A DNA stretch of 64,000 bases from Streptomyces sp. Q6 (GTDB lineage: Bacteria; Actinomycetota; Actinomycetes; Streptomycetales; Streptomycetaceae): the NCBI RefSeq assembly GCF_036967205.1, contig NZ_CP146022.1, forward strand, positions 7,688,001-7,752,000. Reading direction: 5' to 3'. The position numbers and the translations under genes were made by a program. Below, piece by piece: positions 36,943-44,431 of the stretch; positions within the stretch are counted from its first letter, which is position 1, and every line of letters begins with the position of its first letter. The notes beneath the pieces are model-generated. The model worked only from the letters and a program-made list of their open reading frames with translations, did no database searches and was not told where the DNA came from.

Positions 36943-37000
36943 CTGCCTGCGGCGCCCCACCACCCCCGACCTCTTTCCCCGACCCCACGGCGGAGCCCAC

Positions 37001-38466
37001 ATGACCTCACACCCCGTGATCGACACCGTCCCGAAGGAACTCCACATCGGCGGCGCCTGGAAGCCGTCGCGGACCGCCCGCACGATGGTGGTCGACAACC
37101 CCGCCACCGGCGCCCCCTCTGCCGCGTGGCCGACGCCACCGCGCAGGACGGCCGCGCGGCCCTGGACGCCGCCGTCGCCGCCCAGCGGGAGTGGGCCGCC
37201 ACCCCGCCCCGCACCCGGTCGGAGATCCTCCGCCGGGCCCACGAGATCATCCTCGGCCGCACCGAGGACCTCGCCCTGCTCATGACCCTCGAAATGGGCA
37301 AGCCCCTCGCGGAGGCCCGTGGCGAGGTCGCGTACGCCGCGGAGTTCTTCCGCTGGTTCTCCGAGGAGGCGGTGCGCGTCGACGGCGGCTACGCCACCAG
37401 CCCCGACGGCCGCAACCGGCACCTCGTGCTGCGCCAGCCGGTCGGCCCCTGCCTGCTCATCACGCCCTGGAACTTCCCGCTCGCCATGGGCACCCGGAAG
37501 ATCGGCCCCGCCGTCGCCGCGGGCTGCACCATGATCCTCAAACCGGCCCCGCAGACCCCGCTGTCGACCCTCGCCCTCACCCAGATCCTGACCGAGGCGG
37601 GCCTGCCGCCCGGCGTCCTCAACACGGTCACCACCTCCGACGCGGGCGGTCTCGTCGAGCCCCTGCTGCGCGGCGGCGGCATCCGCAAGCTCTCCTTCAC
37701 CGGCTCCACCCAGGTCGGCCGGATCCTGCTCACCCAGTGCGCCGACACCGTCGTACGCACCTCGCTCGAACTCGGCGGCAACGCCCCGCTGATCGTCTTC
37801 GAGGACGCCGACCTCGACGCCGCCGTCGACGGCGCGATGGTCGCCAAGATGCGCAACATGGGGGAGGCCTGCACCGCCGCCAACCGCATCTACGTGCACA
37901 GCGCGATCGCCGAGGAGTTCGGCTCCCGCCTCACCGCACGCATGTCCGCGCTGACGGTGGGCGACGGCACCGCGCCCGGCACGGACGTCGGCCCTCTGAT
38001 CGACGCGGCGGGCCGCGCCAAGGTCGAGCACCTGGTCCGCGACGCCGTCCGGCGCGGCGCGAAGGTGCTCACCGGCGGCGAACTCCCGTCCGGTGAAGGC
38101 AACTTCTACCCGCCGACCGTCCTCGCCCAGGTGCCGCGCGACGCCGAACTCACCGGCACCGAGATCTTCGGCCCGGTCGCCGCGCTGTTCACGTTCGACG
38201 ACGAGGACGACGTCGTCGAGACCGCGAACGACACCGAATGGGGGCTCGTGTCCTACGTCTTCACGCGCGACCTGGACCGTGCGCTGCGGGTCGGCGAGCG
38301 ACTGGAGACCGGCATGGTCGGCCTCAACACCGGCCTGGTGTCGAACCCGGCGGCACCGTTCGGCGGCGTCAAACAGTCGGGCCTCGGCCGGGAGGGCGGC
38401 CGCGTCGGCATCGAGGAGTTCCTGGAGTACAAGTACCTGGCCATCCCGGTGAACGGAGGGTCCTAG
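37001..38466 (+). pseudogene. gabD: Succinate-semialdehyde dehydrogenase-like ALDH, one frame break near 37115
   Basis: The N-terminus MTSHPVIDTVPKELHIGGAW to NPATGAP is in one frame and the rest, from VADATAQDGRAALDAAV, is in another. One missing C in GCCCCCTCTGCC explains it, giving 488 residues, right for the family. TPWNFPLAMGTRKIGPAVAA, the Glu motif SLELGGNAPLIVF, and the catalytic Cys in NMGEACTAANRIYV are all present. It would oxidise succinate semialdehyde, made by the upstream aminotransferase, to succinate. If the break is real, a start at ATG 37126 would lack about 42 residues. Confidence 0.8.
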
Positions 38467-38484
38467 CCGGCACCGGGCGGGTGC

Positions 38485-39654
38485 TCAGAGGCGCTCCACC
38501 GCGCGGAAGCCCGCGAGCCGCGACACCAGCGTCCGTGCGGACGGCACGAGTTCGCCGACCGTCACCGTCGTGCCCGCGTTCAACAGGCCGACGACGGAGG
38601 CGAGTTCGGGAGCCGTCAGGTCCGTCTCCATGACGTGCCCGCACGCCGCCACCAGGCGCCGCCCGGCCGCCTCCGACCAGAGCACGCGCTCGACGGCCCG
38701 TATCCCGTCGTCGTCGGTGAAGTAGCCGGGCCGGGCCGGTGGCGGGACCGGCCGCAGCCCGCCGTCCGTGGCGTGCCGCAGCGACTCCCGCGCCAGCCAC
38801 CGCTCCATCGGCGCGGGCCGCCCCGCGGCCCGGTACTGGGCGAGTCCTTCGGCGAGCACCCGGGGCAGCTCCGCCGGCAGCGCGGTGGTGTTCGCCTCGT
38901 CCGGTACGAGGATGTCGTCGCCGCCCCAACCGCCCTGCGGGGAGACCGGGTTGGGGCCGGGGGCCAGCAGCCTGCACAGCGCGTCGCCGGGCCGCGGCGG
39001 GTGGCGGGGCACGCCCAGGTGGACGACGGCGCCGGGTGTCGTGCCGGGCTCGGCCGCGTAACGGTGACCGGGCGGCCAGTAGAGCAGGTCGCCGGGCGGG
39101 ACCTCGGCGGCGCGCTCGGCGGGGCCGCCCGGATCGAGGCGCAGCCGGGGGCGGCCGAGCAGCGTGTACAGAAACGTTGCGCCTCGGGTGTGTGCCGGCC
39201 GGTCCGAGCCGCAGGTCCCGTAGTGCAGTGTGGTCGTGGCGCCCAGCAGCGGCTGCCCGGCGCGGTCCCACAGCGCGGCGACGAAGTCCCGCTCCCTGAG
39301 CCACAGCGGATGGTGCCGGGCGTGCAGTTCCCGTACGACGAGGGCGAACGGAGCACCGGCCAACTGCTCCGTCACGCGCCGCTGGTAGGCGCTGAAGGAG
39401 GCGTCCTCCGGCTGCGGGAGCAGATCGCCCGGGTCGGTGAGCCGCCGGGACCCCACGGTGAACGTCACCCGGCCCGCGGGTGCCCGCGTGGCCGCCGCCA
39501 CGGCCCCCTCGAAGACCTCGTGCCCGTCGAAGGGGGCCGGGTCGAAACCGTGCCCCCGGATGAGCACGGGCCGCCGGTCCCAGTACCTGTCGAGGAACGT
39601 GTCCCAGTCGAACGTCTCCAGCGTGTCGACGGGCGCGGGCTGTGCCGTGCTCAT
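38485..39654 (-). CDS. JmjC-like cupin protein (second of a tandem pair)
   Basis: 389 residues. The cupin_4 start is FLDRYWDRRPVLIRGHGFD, followed by a barrel with TLHYGTCGSDRPAHTRGATF and PPGDLLYWPPGHRYAAEPG. The last 130 residues look like the dimerisation and winged-helix part of ribosomal oxygenases (RoxA). The Fe ligands are incomplete: His in LHYG is not followed by Asp/Glu at +2, although the distal GHRY His is present. The start overlaps the first cupin gene by 4 nt. Function is unknown; a protein hydroxylase or degenerate partner is plausible. Confidence 0.75.
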   Translation of the reverse strand: MSTAQPAPVDTLETFDWDTFLDRYWDRRPVLIRGHGFDPAPFDGHEVFEGAVAAATRAPAGRVTFTVGSRRLTDPGDLLPQPEDASFSAYQRRVTEQLAGAPFALVVRELHARHHPLWLRERDFVAALWDRAGQPLLGATTTLHYGTCGSDRPAHTRGATFLYTLLGRPRLRLDPGGPAERAAEVPPGDLLYWPPGHRYAAEPGTTPGAVVHLGVPRHPPRPGDALCRLLAPGPNPVSPQGGWGGDDILVPDEANTTALPAELPRVLAEGLAQYRAAGRPAPMERWLARESLRHATDGGLRPVPPPARPGYFTDDDGIRAVERVLWSEAAGRRLVAACGHVMETDLTAPELASVVGLLNAGTTVTVGELVPSARTLVSRLAGFRAVERL

Positions 39655-40868
39655 GACGGTCGCTCCGGGGCGGTCGCCTCCACCGCGCGCACCTCGTACA
39701 ACTCGCCGAGGAGGCCGAGCAGTCCGGGGTCGTCCGGTGCCAGGCGACAGGCCGAGGCGAGCCCCGCGACCGTGCCGGACGGGGCCGTGCGCAGCCGGGT
39801 GAGGATCCGGTCGGCCGCCGGGTGGGTGGTGCGCCGCGCGTGGCCGTGCGCGGCCCAGACCAGCGCGCCGTCGCGGTCCCTGACGTGCAGGACCGCGGTG
39901 GTGCGTCGTAATCGGTGGTGCGGGCCGAGCGCGATCGGCGGCCGCGGCGGCGGGGCCGGGTCGAGTCCCGCCGCGGAGCGCAGACCGGCCCAGCGCAGCA
40001 GCAGCGCGCGTTCGGGCTCGTCGCCGGTGAGGACGGTGGCGTACCGCTCGGCGGGCTCGATGTGCTGGGGTGCCGGGGTGAGGCGGCCATCCGGTGCGGC
40101 GGGCGCGGGGTGCGGGACCGTCGACGGCGCGTCCCCGGCGTCCGGGCGGCCGCGCAGCAGCTCCGCGAGCACGTCGCCGACGAACGGCAGGGCCGAGGTG
40201 GTCCGGGCGGGGACGGTGAGCCGCAGTGTCGTGCAGCGCGCCGTACGGTCGTCGAGGTGCGTGCTCCCGGCGGGCCAGTGCACCAGGTCGCCCGCCTCGG
40301 CCCGCAGCTCGAACTCGGTACCGGTGTGCTCGGGTCGCACGCGTACGGTCAGCGAGCCGTCGAGCACCCAGGTGAGCACGGCGGCGTCAGGGCGGGCCCC
40401 GGGCTCCTCCGCGGCGTGGTACCGGTCGCCGACGGCCAGTTCGGCGGTGACCGGCAGCGCGGGCCAGCCGACGTGCCGCCACAGCCCCGCGAGGGACTCC
40501 CGCACCCGTGACCACAGGCCGAAGTCGAGAGCGAGCGGGTCCGGGACCGTCAACAGCCATCCGCCGCGCGCCAGTTGGCCCGCCGACGTGATCCGCTCGG
40601 CGTAGGCGGCCGTGTCGCGGTCGGCCGGTGAGGGAAGCAGCGCGCCGGGGGTGCGCAGCACACCGTCCGGGACGGCCAGGCGGGCCCGGCCGGGATCGCC
40701 CGTGCCCGCGGCGGCGACCAGCAGCGTATGGGCCTGCGCCGCGTCGAGGCCGGAAGGCGGCCCGCCCGGAACGACCACCGGCTCCCGAGCCCAGTGCTTC
40801 TCCGCGAAACGCCGCCAGACGTCGGCCAACCGGTGGGCGCTGTGCGTGTGTTCGGGGCGGGGGTTCAT
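39651..40868 (-). CDS. JmjC-like cupin protein (first of a tandem pair)
   Basis: 405 residues, a paralogue of the next gene: FAEKHWAREPVVVPGGPPSG at the start, a barrel with VGDRYHAAEEPGARPDAAVL and AEAGDLVHWPAGSTHLDD, and a similar C-terminal helical part. Only one possible His metal ligand (STHLDD) is obvious, so it may not bind iron. The pair probably forms a complex, since the genes overlap by 4 nt. No substrate peptide gene is evident between 40869 and 40947. Confidence 0.72.
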   Translation of the reverse strand: MNPRPEHTHSAHRLADVWRRFAEKHWAREPVVVPGGPPSGLDAAQAHTLLVAAAGTGDPGRARLAVPDGVLRTPGALLPSPADRDTAAYAERITSAGQLARGGWLLTVPDPLALDFGLWSRVRESLAGLWRHVGWPALPVTAELAVGDRYHAAEEPGARPDAAVLTWVLDGSLTVRVRPEHTGTEFELRAEAGDLVHWPAGSTHLDDRTARCTTLRLTVPARTTSALPFVGDVLAELLRGRPDAGDAPSTVPHPAPAAPDGRLTPAPQHIEPAERYATVLTGDEPERALLLRWAGLRSAAGLDPAPPPRPPIALGPHHRLRRTTAVLHVRDRDGALVWAAHGHARRTTHPAADRILTRLRTAPSGTVAGLASACRLAPDDPGLLGLLGELYEVRAVEATAPERPS

Positions 40869-40947
40869 CGGGGCTGGGAGCTCCTCGGTCCCTCATCGGG
40901 GGCGGCGTAACGGGCCTGGTGACCCTGTCATTGCGCCTCAGGCCGCG

Positions 40948-41721
40948 TCAACGCCCCACGGAGAAACTGTGAACATCTGGCGCAGAACGATCGTCATGCC
41001 CCACGGGTCGCCGGTGGCCCCGTGCGCCCTGGACCGCGCTACCGGCCTTCCAGTCCGACCACGACATGTTCCAGCCATTGAGCCCGTTCGACGGGTCGAC
41101 GGTCTCCTCGCCGGACCGCCGCACCTCCACGACGTCTCCGACCATGGAGCTCTTGTAGAACGTCGCGCCCGGCGTCGACGCGTCGTCCGCGCCCCGGGCG
41201 TCCCGCAGGCCGATGCAGCCGTGGCTGGTGTTCTTCGTACCGAAGATCGAGGGGGAGGCCCAGTAGTTGCCGTGGATGAACGTGCCCGAGGTGGTCAGGC
41301 GCTGCGCGTGCGGCACGTCGTCGATGTCGTACTCGTCGCCGAGCCCCACCGTCGTCGAGTCCATGCGGGTCTCCACGAACCGCTCGGAGATCACCATCTT
41401 CCCCGCCCAGGTGGTGTGTGCGGAGTCGCCGCCGCTGACGTCGTACGTGGCGATCTCCGCACCGTCGCGCCGTACGGTCATCGACGTGGCCCGCAGGTCC
41501 ACGACGCTGATCTGCTCGCGGCCGATGTGGAAGGTGACGTCCTTGTCCTGGGTGCCGAAGACCCCGTCGGCGCCCTCGACGTCCTTGAGCCGCAGACTCA
41601 GCGTGATCTTCGTGCCGGCGGCCCAGTACGACTCCGGCCGGAAGTCGAGCCGGGTGTCGCCGAACCAGTGTCCGACGATCTCCACGTCCGGATCGGCCGT
41701 CACGGTGATCGCCTTCTGCAC
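40948..41721 (-). pseudogene. L,D-transpeptidase remnant lacking its N-terminus
   Basis: The frame carries part of the Ig-like domain (VEIVGHWFGDTRLDFRPESY) and the YkuD catalytic domain with TFIHGNYWASPSIFGTKNTS and HGCIGLRD, so the nucleophile Cys is present. The signal peptide and first Ig domain are missing. An in-frame stop lies a few codons upstream of 41721, and the space is taken by the carboxymuconolactone decarboxylase gene. The C-terminus continues 26 residues past the usual end (WKAGSAV). Without a signal sequence it cannot reach the cell wall, so it is probably dead. Confidence 0.7.
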
Positions 41722-41763
41722 GGCGGCCCGTCAGGCCCCGCACCGGGGCGCCCTCGCCCCCGC

Positions 41764-42183
41764 TCATTCCTGCCGTACGGGAAGGAGGCCGCGCTCGCCG
41801 AAGACCTTCTTCGCGACGAAGGTGGCGTTGAGCGCCCGAGGGAAGCCGCAGTAGCCGGCCGCGTGCAGCAGGGCCTCGACGATCTCCTCGGGAGTGAGGC
41901 CGACGTTCAGCGCGGCGTTGATGTGCACGTCCAGCTGTGCCTCGCAGCCGCCGAGCGAGGTGAGGATACCGAGCGTCACCAACTGTCGGTCACGCGGCGG
42001 CAGAGCGGGCCTGCTGTAGATCTCCCCGAAGCCCCAGGCGACGATCTGGTGGGCCAGCTCGGGGCTGACGTCGCCGAGGGCGTCGATCACGCGCCGCCCG
42101 GCCTCGCCGTCGACACGGCCCAGGGTCTCCATGCCCCGGTCGAAGCGCTCCCGACGGCCCCCGTCGGTGGGTGTGGAGCTCAT
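41764..42183 (-). CDS. Carboxymuconolactone decarboxylase family protein
   Basis: 139 residues of the CMD/AhpD fold. The helix motif LTSLGGCEAQLDVHINAALN has a single Cys and the conserved His; a CxxC redox pair, as in AhpD, is missing. That is closer to the decarboxylase type or an uncharacterised CMD branch. It starts at ATG 42183 behind GGAAGGGG and diverges from the bL37 gene. Its stop overlaps an ATG of the transpeptidase remnant region. The role is unclear; no aromatic pathway genes are adjacent. Confidence 0.85.
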   Translation of the reverse strand: MSSTPTDGGRRERFDRGMETLGRVDGEAGRRVIDALGDVSPELAHQIVAWGFGEIYSRPALPPRDRQLVTLGILTSLGGCEAQLDVHINAALNVGLTPEEIVEALLHAAGYCGFPRALNATFVAKKVFGERGLLPVRQE

Positions 42184-42286
42184 GGATGTCCCCTTCCTGC
42201 GACATGCGGGGCGACCTGGCCCGTGCCATCGTAAAGAAAAGTCACATAGGGGCGATATGCCCTGAACGCCACAAAAAGCACGTATC

Positions 42287-42308
42287 CGCGACGCGCATTC
42301 ACGTCGCG
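42287..42308. promoter_or_regulatory. Inverted repeat upstream of bL37
   Basis: CGCGACG and CGTCGCG flank CGCATTCA, 28 bp before the bL37 start, probably within its mRNA leader. It could form a small hairpin or bind a regulator. Confidence 0.35.
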
Positions 42309-42336
42309 TCCCCACGACACGTCACCAGGAGGCCCC

Positions 42337-42414
42337 ATGTCCTCGAAGCGACGCCGCAAGAAGAAGGCCCGCCGCAAGCACGCGGCGAACCACGGAAGCC
42401 GGCCCCAGTCCTGA
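42337..42414 (+). CDS. Ribosomal protein bL37 (very small, basic)
   Basis: A 25-residue frame, ATG 42337 to TGA 42414, with AGGAGG 4 nt upstream. The peptide is rich in Lys/Arg (KRRRKKKARRK) and ends ANHGSRPQS. This matches the actinobacterial large-subunit protein bL37 first seen in mycobacterial ribosome structures, whose hallmark is an ANHGxRP tail. It is easily missed by length cut-offs. It stands alone, divergent from the CMD gene. Confidence 0.85.
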   Translation: MSSKRRRKKKARRKHAANHGSRPQS

Positions 42415-42436
42415 CCGCCGGTGGTCGAGCGGCGCG

Positions 42437-42613
42437 TCACACGCGCTGCGTGATCCCCTCGGCCGTCGCCGCCGCCCACTCGGTCACCAGCGCCTCGTAC
42501 TCCGCACGGTCATGAGCGGACAGCTGCCCGCCCGTGCGCGCCCACAGGTCACGGATCTGCTCGTTGACCACGTCGGCGGACCGTTCGGAGTGCGGGGCGG
42601 GAGTGGAGGACAT
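42437..42613 (-). CDS. Small conserved actinobacterial protein, function unknown
   Basis: 58 residues starting at ATG 42613, with VVNEQIRDLWARTGGQLSAH and RAEYEALVTEWAAATAEGIT. It is acidic, alpha-helical and has no membrane segment. I recall similar short proteins in Streptomyces, without known function. The frame extends upstream to 42784, but the added residues look non-coding. It lies between bL37 (convergent) and the methyltransferase. Confidence 0.65.
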   Translation of the reverse strand: MSSTPAPHSERSADVVNEQIRDLWARTGGQLSAHDRAEYEALVTEWAAATAEGITQRV

Positions 42614-42702
42614 GTGAACGAGAGTAGGGGATCGGTGCGACTTCGCGCTCCGGCGCGTGACGTGGGCATCGCCATGTGTGATGTTCGCCATCTCGGGCAA
42701 CC

Positions 42703-43509
42703 TCACGGCTTGCGCGCGACACCCGCGTAGAGCGGCACCGCAGTCCCGTCCCGTTCCTCGTCGACAGCCAGCTCCGGGTGCCATTCGGGCAGCCAGACTA
42801 CGCCCGGATCGAGCAGGTCGAGATCCGAGAAGAATGTGGTGAACTCCTCACGCGTGCGCGGCACGAGGGTGACTCCGCCGGCCGCGTACATGTCGACGGC
42901 CTCCCGGGTGCGCTCCGGGTCGTAGTCGGACGCGAGTTGGGACAGCACCAGATGGCTGCCCGACGGCAGCGCGTCCACCAGCGTACGGACGAGGTCGTAC
43001 GCGCCCTGCTCGTCCGGGACGAAGTGCAGCAGCGCGATCAGCGACACGGCGACCGGACGCTCGAAGTCCAGTATCTCCCGGGCCAGTTCGAGGATGCGGT
43101 CCGGCTCCCGCGCGTCCGCCTGGAGGTAGCGGGTGACGCCCTCGGGCGTCCCGCGCAGCAGCGCCTCCGCGTGCGCGAGGACGATCGAGTCGTTGTCGAC
43201 GTACACGACCCTCGCCTCGGGCGCCGCGCGCTGCGCGATCCGGTGCAGGTTCGGTTCCGTGGGGATGCCCGTGCCGATGTCGAGGAACTGGTGCACGCCC
43301 TTGCGTGCCACGAGCATCCGCGTCGCGCGCTGCATGAACCAACGGTTGTGCCGAGCACCGTACTTGGCGGTCGGTTCCATCGCCGTGATCTGTCGGCCGA
43401 GCGCCTCGTCCACCGGGTAGTTGTCCTTGCCGCCGAGGAACCAGTCGTACACCCGGGCCGGATGCGGTCTGCTGGTGTCGATCCGGGGTGTGGGCGACGT
43501 CTGCGTCAT
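42703..43509 (-). CDS. DUF574 SAM-dependent methyltransferase family protein
   Basis: 268 residues. The opening ARVYDWFLGGKDNYPVDEAL and RHNRWFMQRATRML are characteristic of DUF574, an actinobacterial family with a Rossmann fold. The SAM motif is QFLDIGTGIPTEPNLH and the acidic loop VYVDNDSIVLAHAEALL. The catalytic substrate is unknown; Streptomyces usually have many copies. ATG 43509 is chosen by homology to MTQTSPTPRIDTSRPHPARV. It is a single gene. Confidence 0.88.
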   Translation of the reverse strand: MTQTSPTPRIDTSRPHPARVYDWFLGGKDNYPVDEALGRQITAMEPTAKYGARHNRWFMQRATRMLVARKGVHQFLDIGTGIPTEPNLHRIAQRAAPEARVVYVDNDSIVLAHAEALLRGTPEGVTRYLQADAREPDRILELAREILDFERPVAVSLIALLHFVPDEQGAYDLVRTLVDALPSGSHLVLSQLASDYDPERTREAVDMYAAGGVTLVPRTREEFTTFFSDLDLLDPGVVWLPEWHPELAVDEERDGTAVPLYAGVARKP

Positions 43510-43580
43510 GGGCAACTCCCGTGTCGGTGCGGCCGGTTCGAGCGTGCGTCCGGTCATCCTGCCGTACGGGAGCGGTCGCG

Positions 43581-44345
43581 TCAGCCGTCGAACCCGCCGT
43601 GCCGGCCGGCCCCGGCCACGAACCGCCCCGCGCCCTCGATGCCCTCCCTCAACACCTCGACCCCGTGCCGGAGTTCGTTGCGCATCGCCGTCTCCTCGTC
43701 CAGCCCGCCCTGCTCCCGCAGGGACGCCCGGTCGCTGCGCAGGCACGCCTGCGGGAACGACGCTATCCGCGCGGCCAGCGCCTGCGCCTCCTCGCGCGAG
43801 CGGCCCGACGGGACCAGGCGGTTCGCGAGGCCCATCTCGTAGGCCTCGCGGGCCGGGACGGAACGCCCGGTCAGGACGAGGTCGAGGGCGCGGCTCTCCC
43901 CGATGAGGCGCGGCAGCCGCACCGTCCCGCCGTCGATCAGCGGCACGCCCCAGCGGCGGCAGTACACGCCGAACACGGCGTCCTCCTCGGCGACCCGCAG
44001 ATCGCACCAGAGGGCCAGTTCGAGACCGCCCGCCACCGCGTGGCCGCTGACCGCCGCGATCACCGGCTTCGACAGACGCAGCCGCGTCGGGCCCATCGGG
44101 CCGTCCCCGTCCCGCGCCACCCGGTTGCCGCGCTCCGTCCCGACGGCCTTGAGGTCGGCGCCCGCGCAGAACGTGCCGCCCTCGCCCCAGAGCACCGCCG
44201 CCCGCGCGTCGTCGTCCGCCTCGAACGCGCGGAAGGCGTCGGCCAGTCGGTCCGCCGTCGGACCGTCGACCGCGTTGCGCGCGTGCGGGCGTGCCAGGAC
44301 GACCGTGGTGACGTGCCCGTGGCGTTCGACTCGGACCGACGACAT
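43581..44345 (-). CDS. Enoyl-CoA hydratase/isomerase (crotonase family)
   Basis: 254 residues. The oxyanion-hole motifs are GGTFCAGADLKAVG and SGHAVAGGLELALWCDLRVA, and VYCRRWGVPLIDGGTVRLPR is the active-site loop. The region where the two catalytic Glu of true hydratases would lie reads WGVPLIDGGT, so only one acidic residue (Asp) is seen; isomerase or hydrolase activity is possible. The start ATG 44345 follows AAGGGAG. A block of six 7-bp repeats lies directly upstream. Confidence 0.85.
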   Translation of the reverse strand: MSSVRVERHGHVTTVVLARPHARNAVDGPTADRLADAFRAFEADDDARAAVLWGEGGTFCAGADLKAVGTERGNRVARDGDGPMGPTRLRLSKPVIAAVSGHAVAGGLELALWCDLRVAEEDAVFGVYCRRWGVPLIDGGTVRLPRLIGESRALDLVLTGRSVPAREAYEMGLANRLVPSGRSREEAQALAARIASFPQACLRSDRASLREQGGLDEETAMRNELRHGVEVLREGIEGAGRFVAGAGRHGGFDG

Positions 44346-44362
44346 GACGGGGCTCCCTTGAG

Positions 44363-44404
44363 TCAGCTATCAGCTATCAGCTATCAGTGGTCAGTGGTCA
44401 TTGG
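44363..44404. repeat. Six contiguous 7-bp repeats upstream of the crotonase gene
   Basis: TCAGCTA three times, then TCAGTGG twice and TCATTGG once, with no gaps. The block lies 18-59 bp before the crotonase start on its promoter side and 28 bp past the GH3 stop. It may be a slip-prone tract altering promoter spacing, or repeated sites for a regulator. Confidence 0.8.
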
Positions 44405-44431
44405 TCGGCATCCGGCGGCGCCGAGCCTGGA

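Noticed and set aside
36053-37000. Minus-strand repetitive protein across the 25-bp repeats
   Set aside because: It is only the translation of the repeat array and part of gabT antisense, without a ribosome site or homology.
44363-44404. SARP binding site
   Set aside because: Known SARP heptamers are spaced by about 11 or 22 bp, while these are contiguous. There is no SARP gene or secondary-metabolite cluster nearby.
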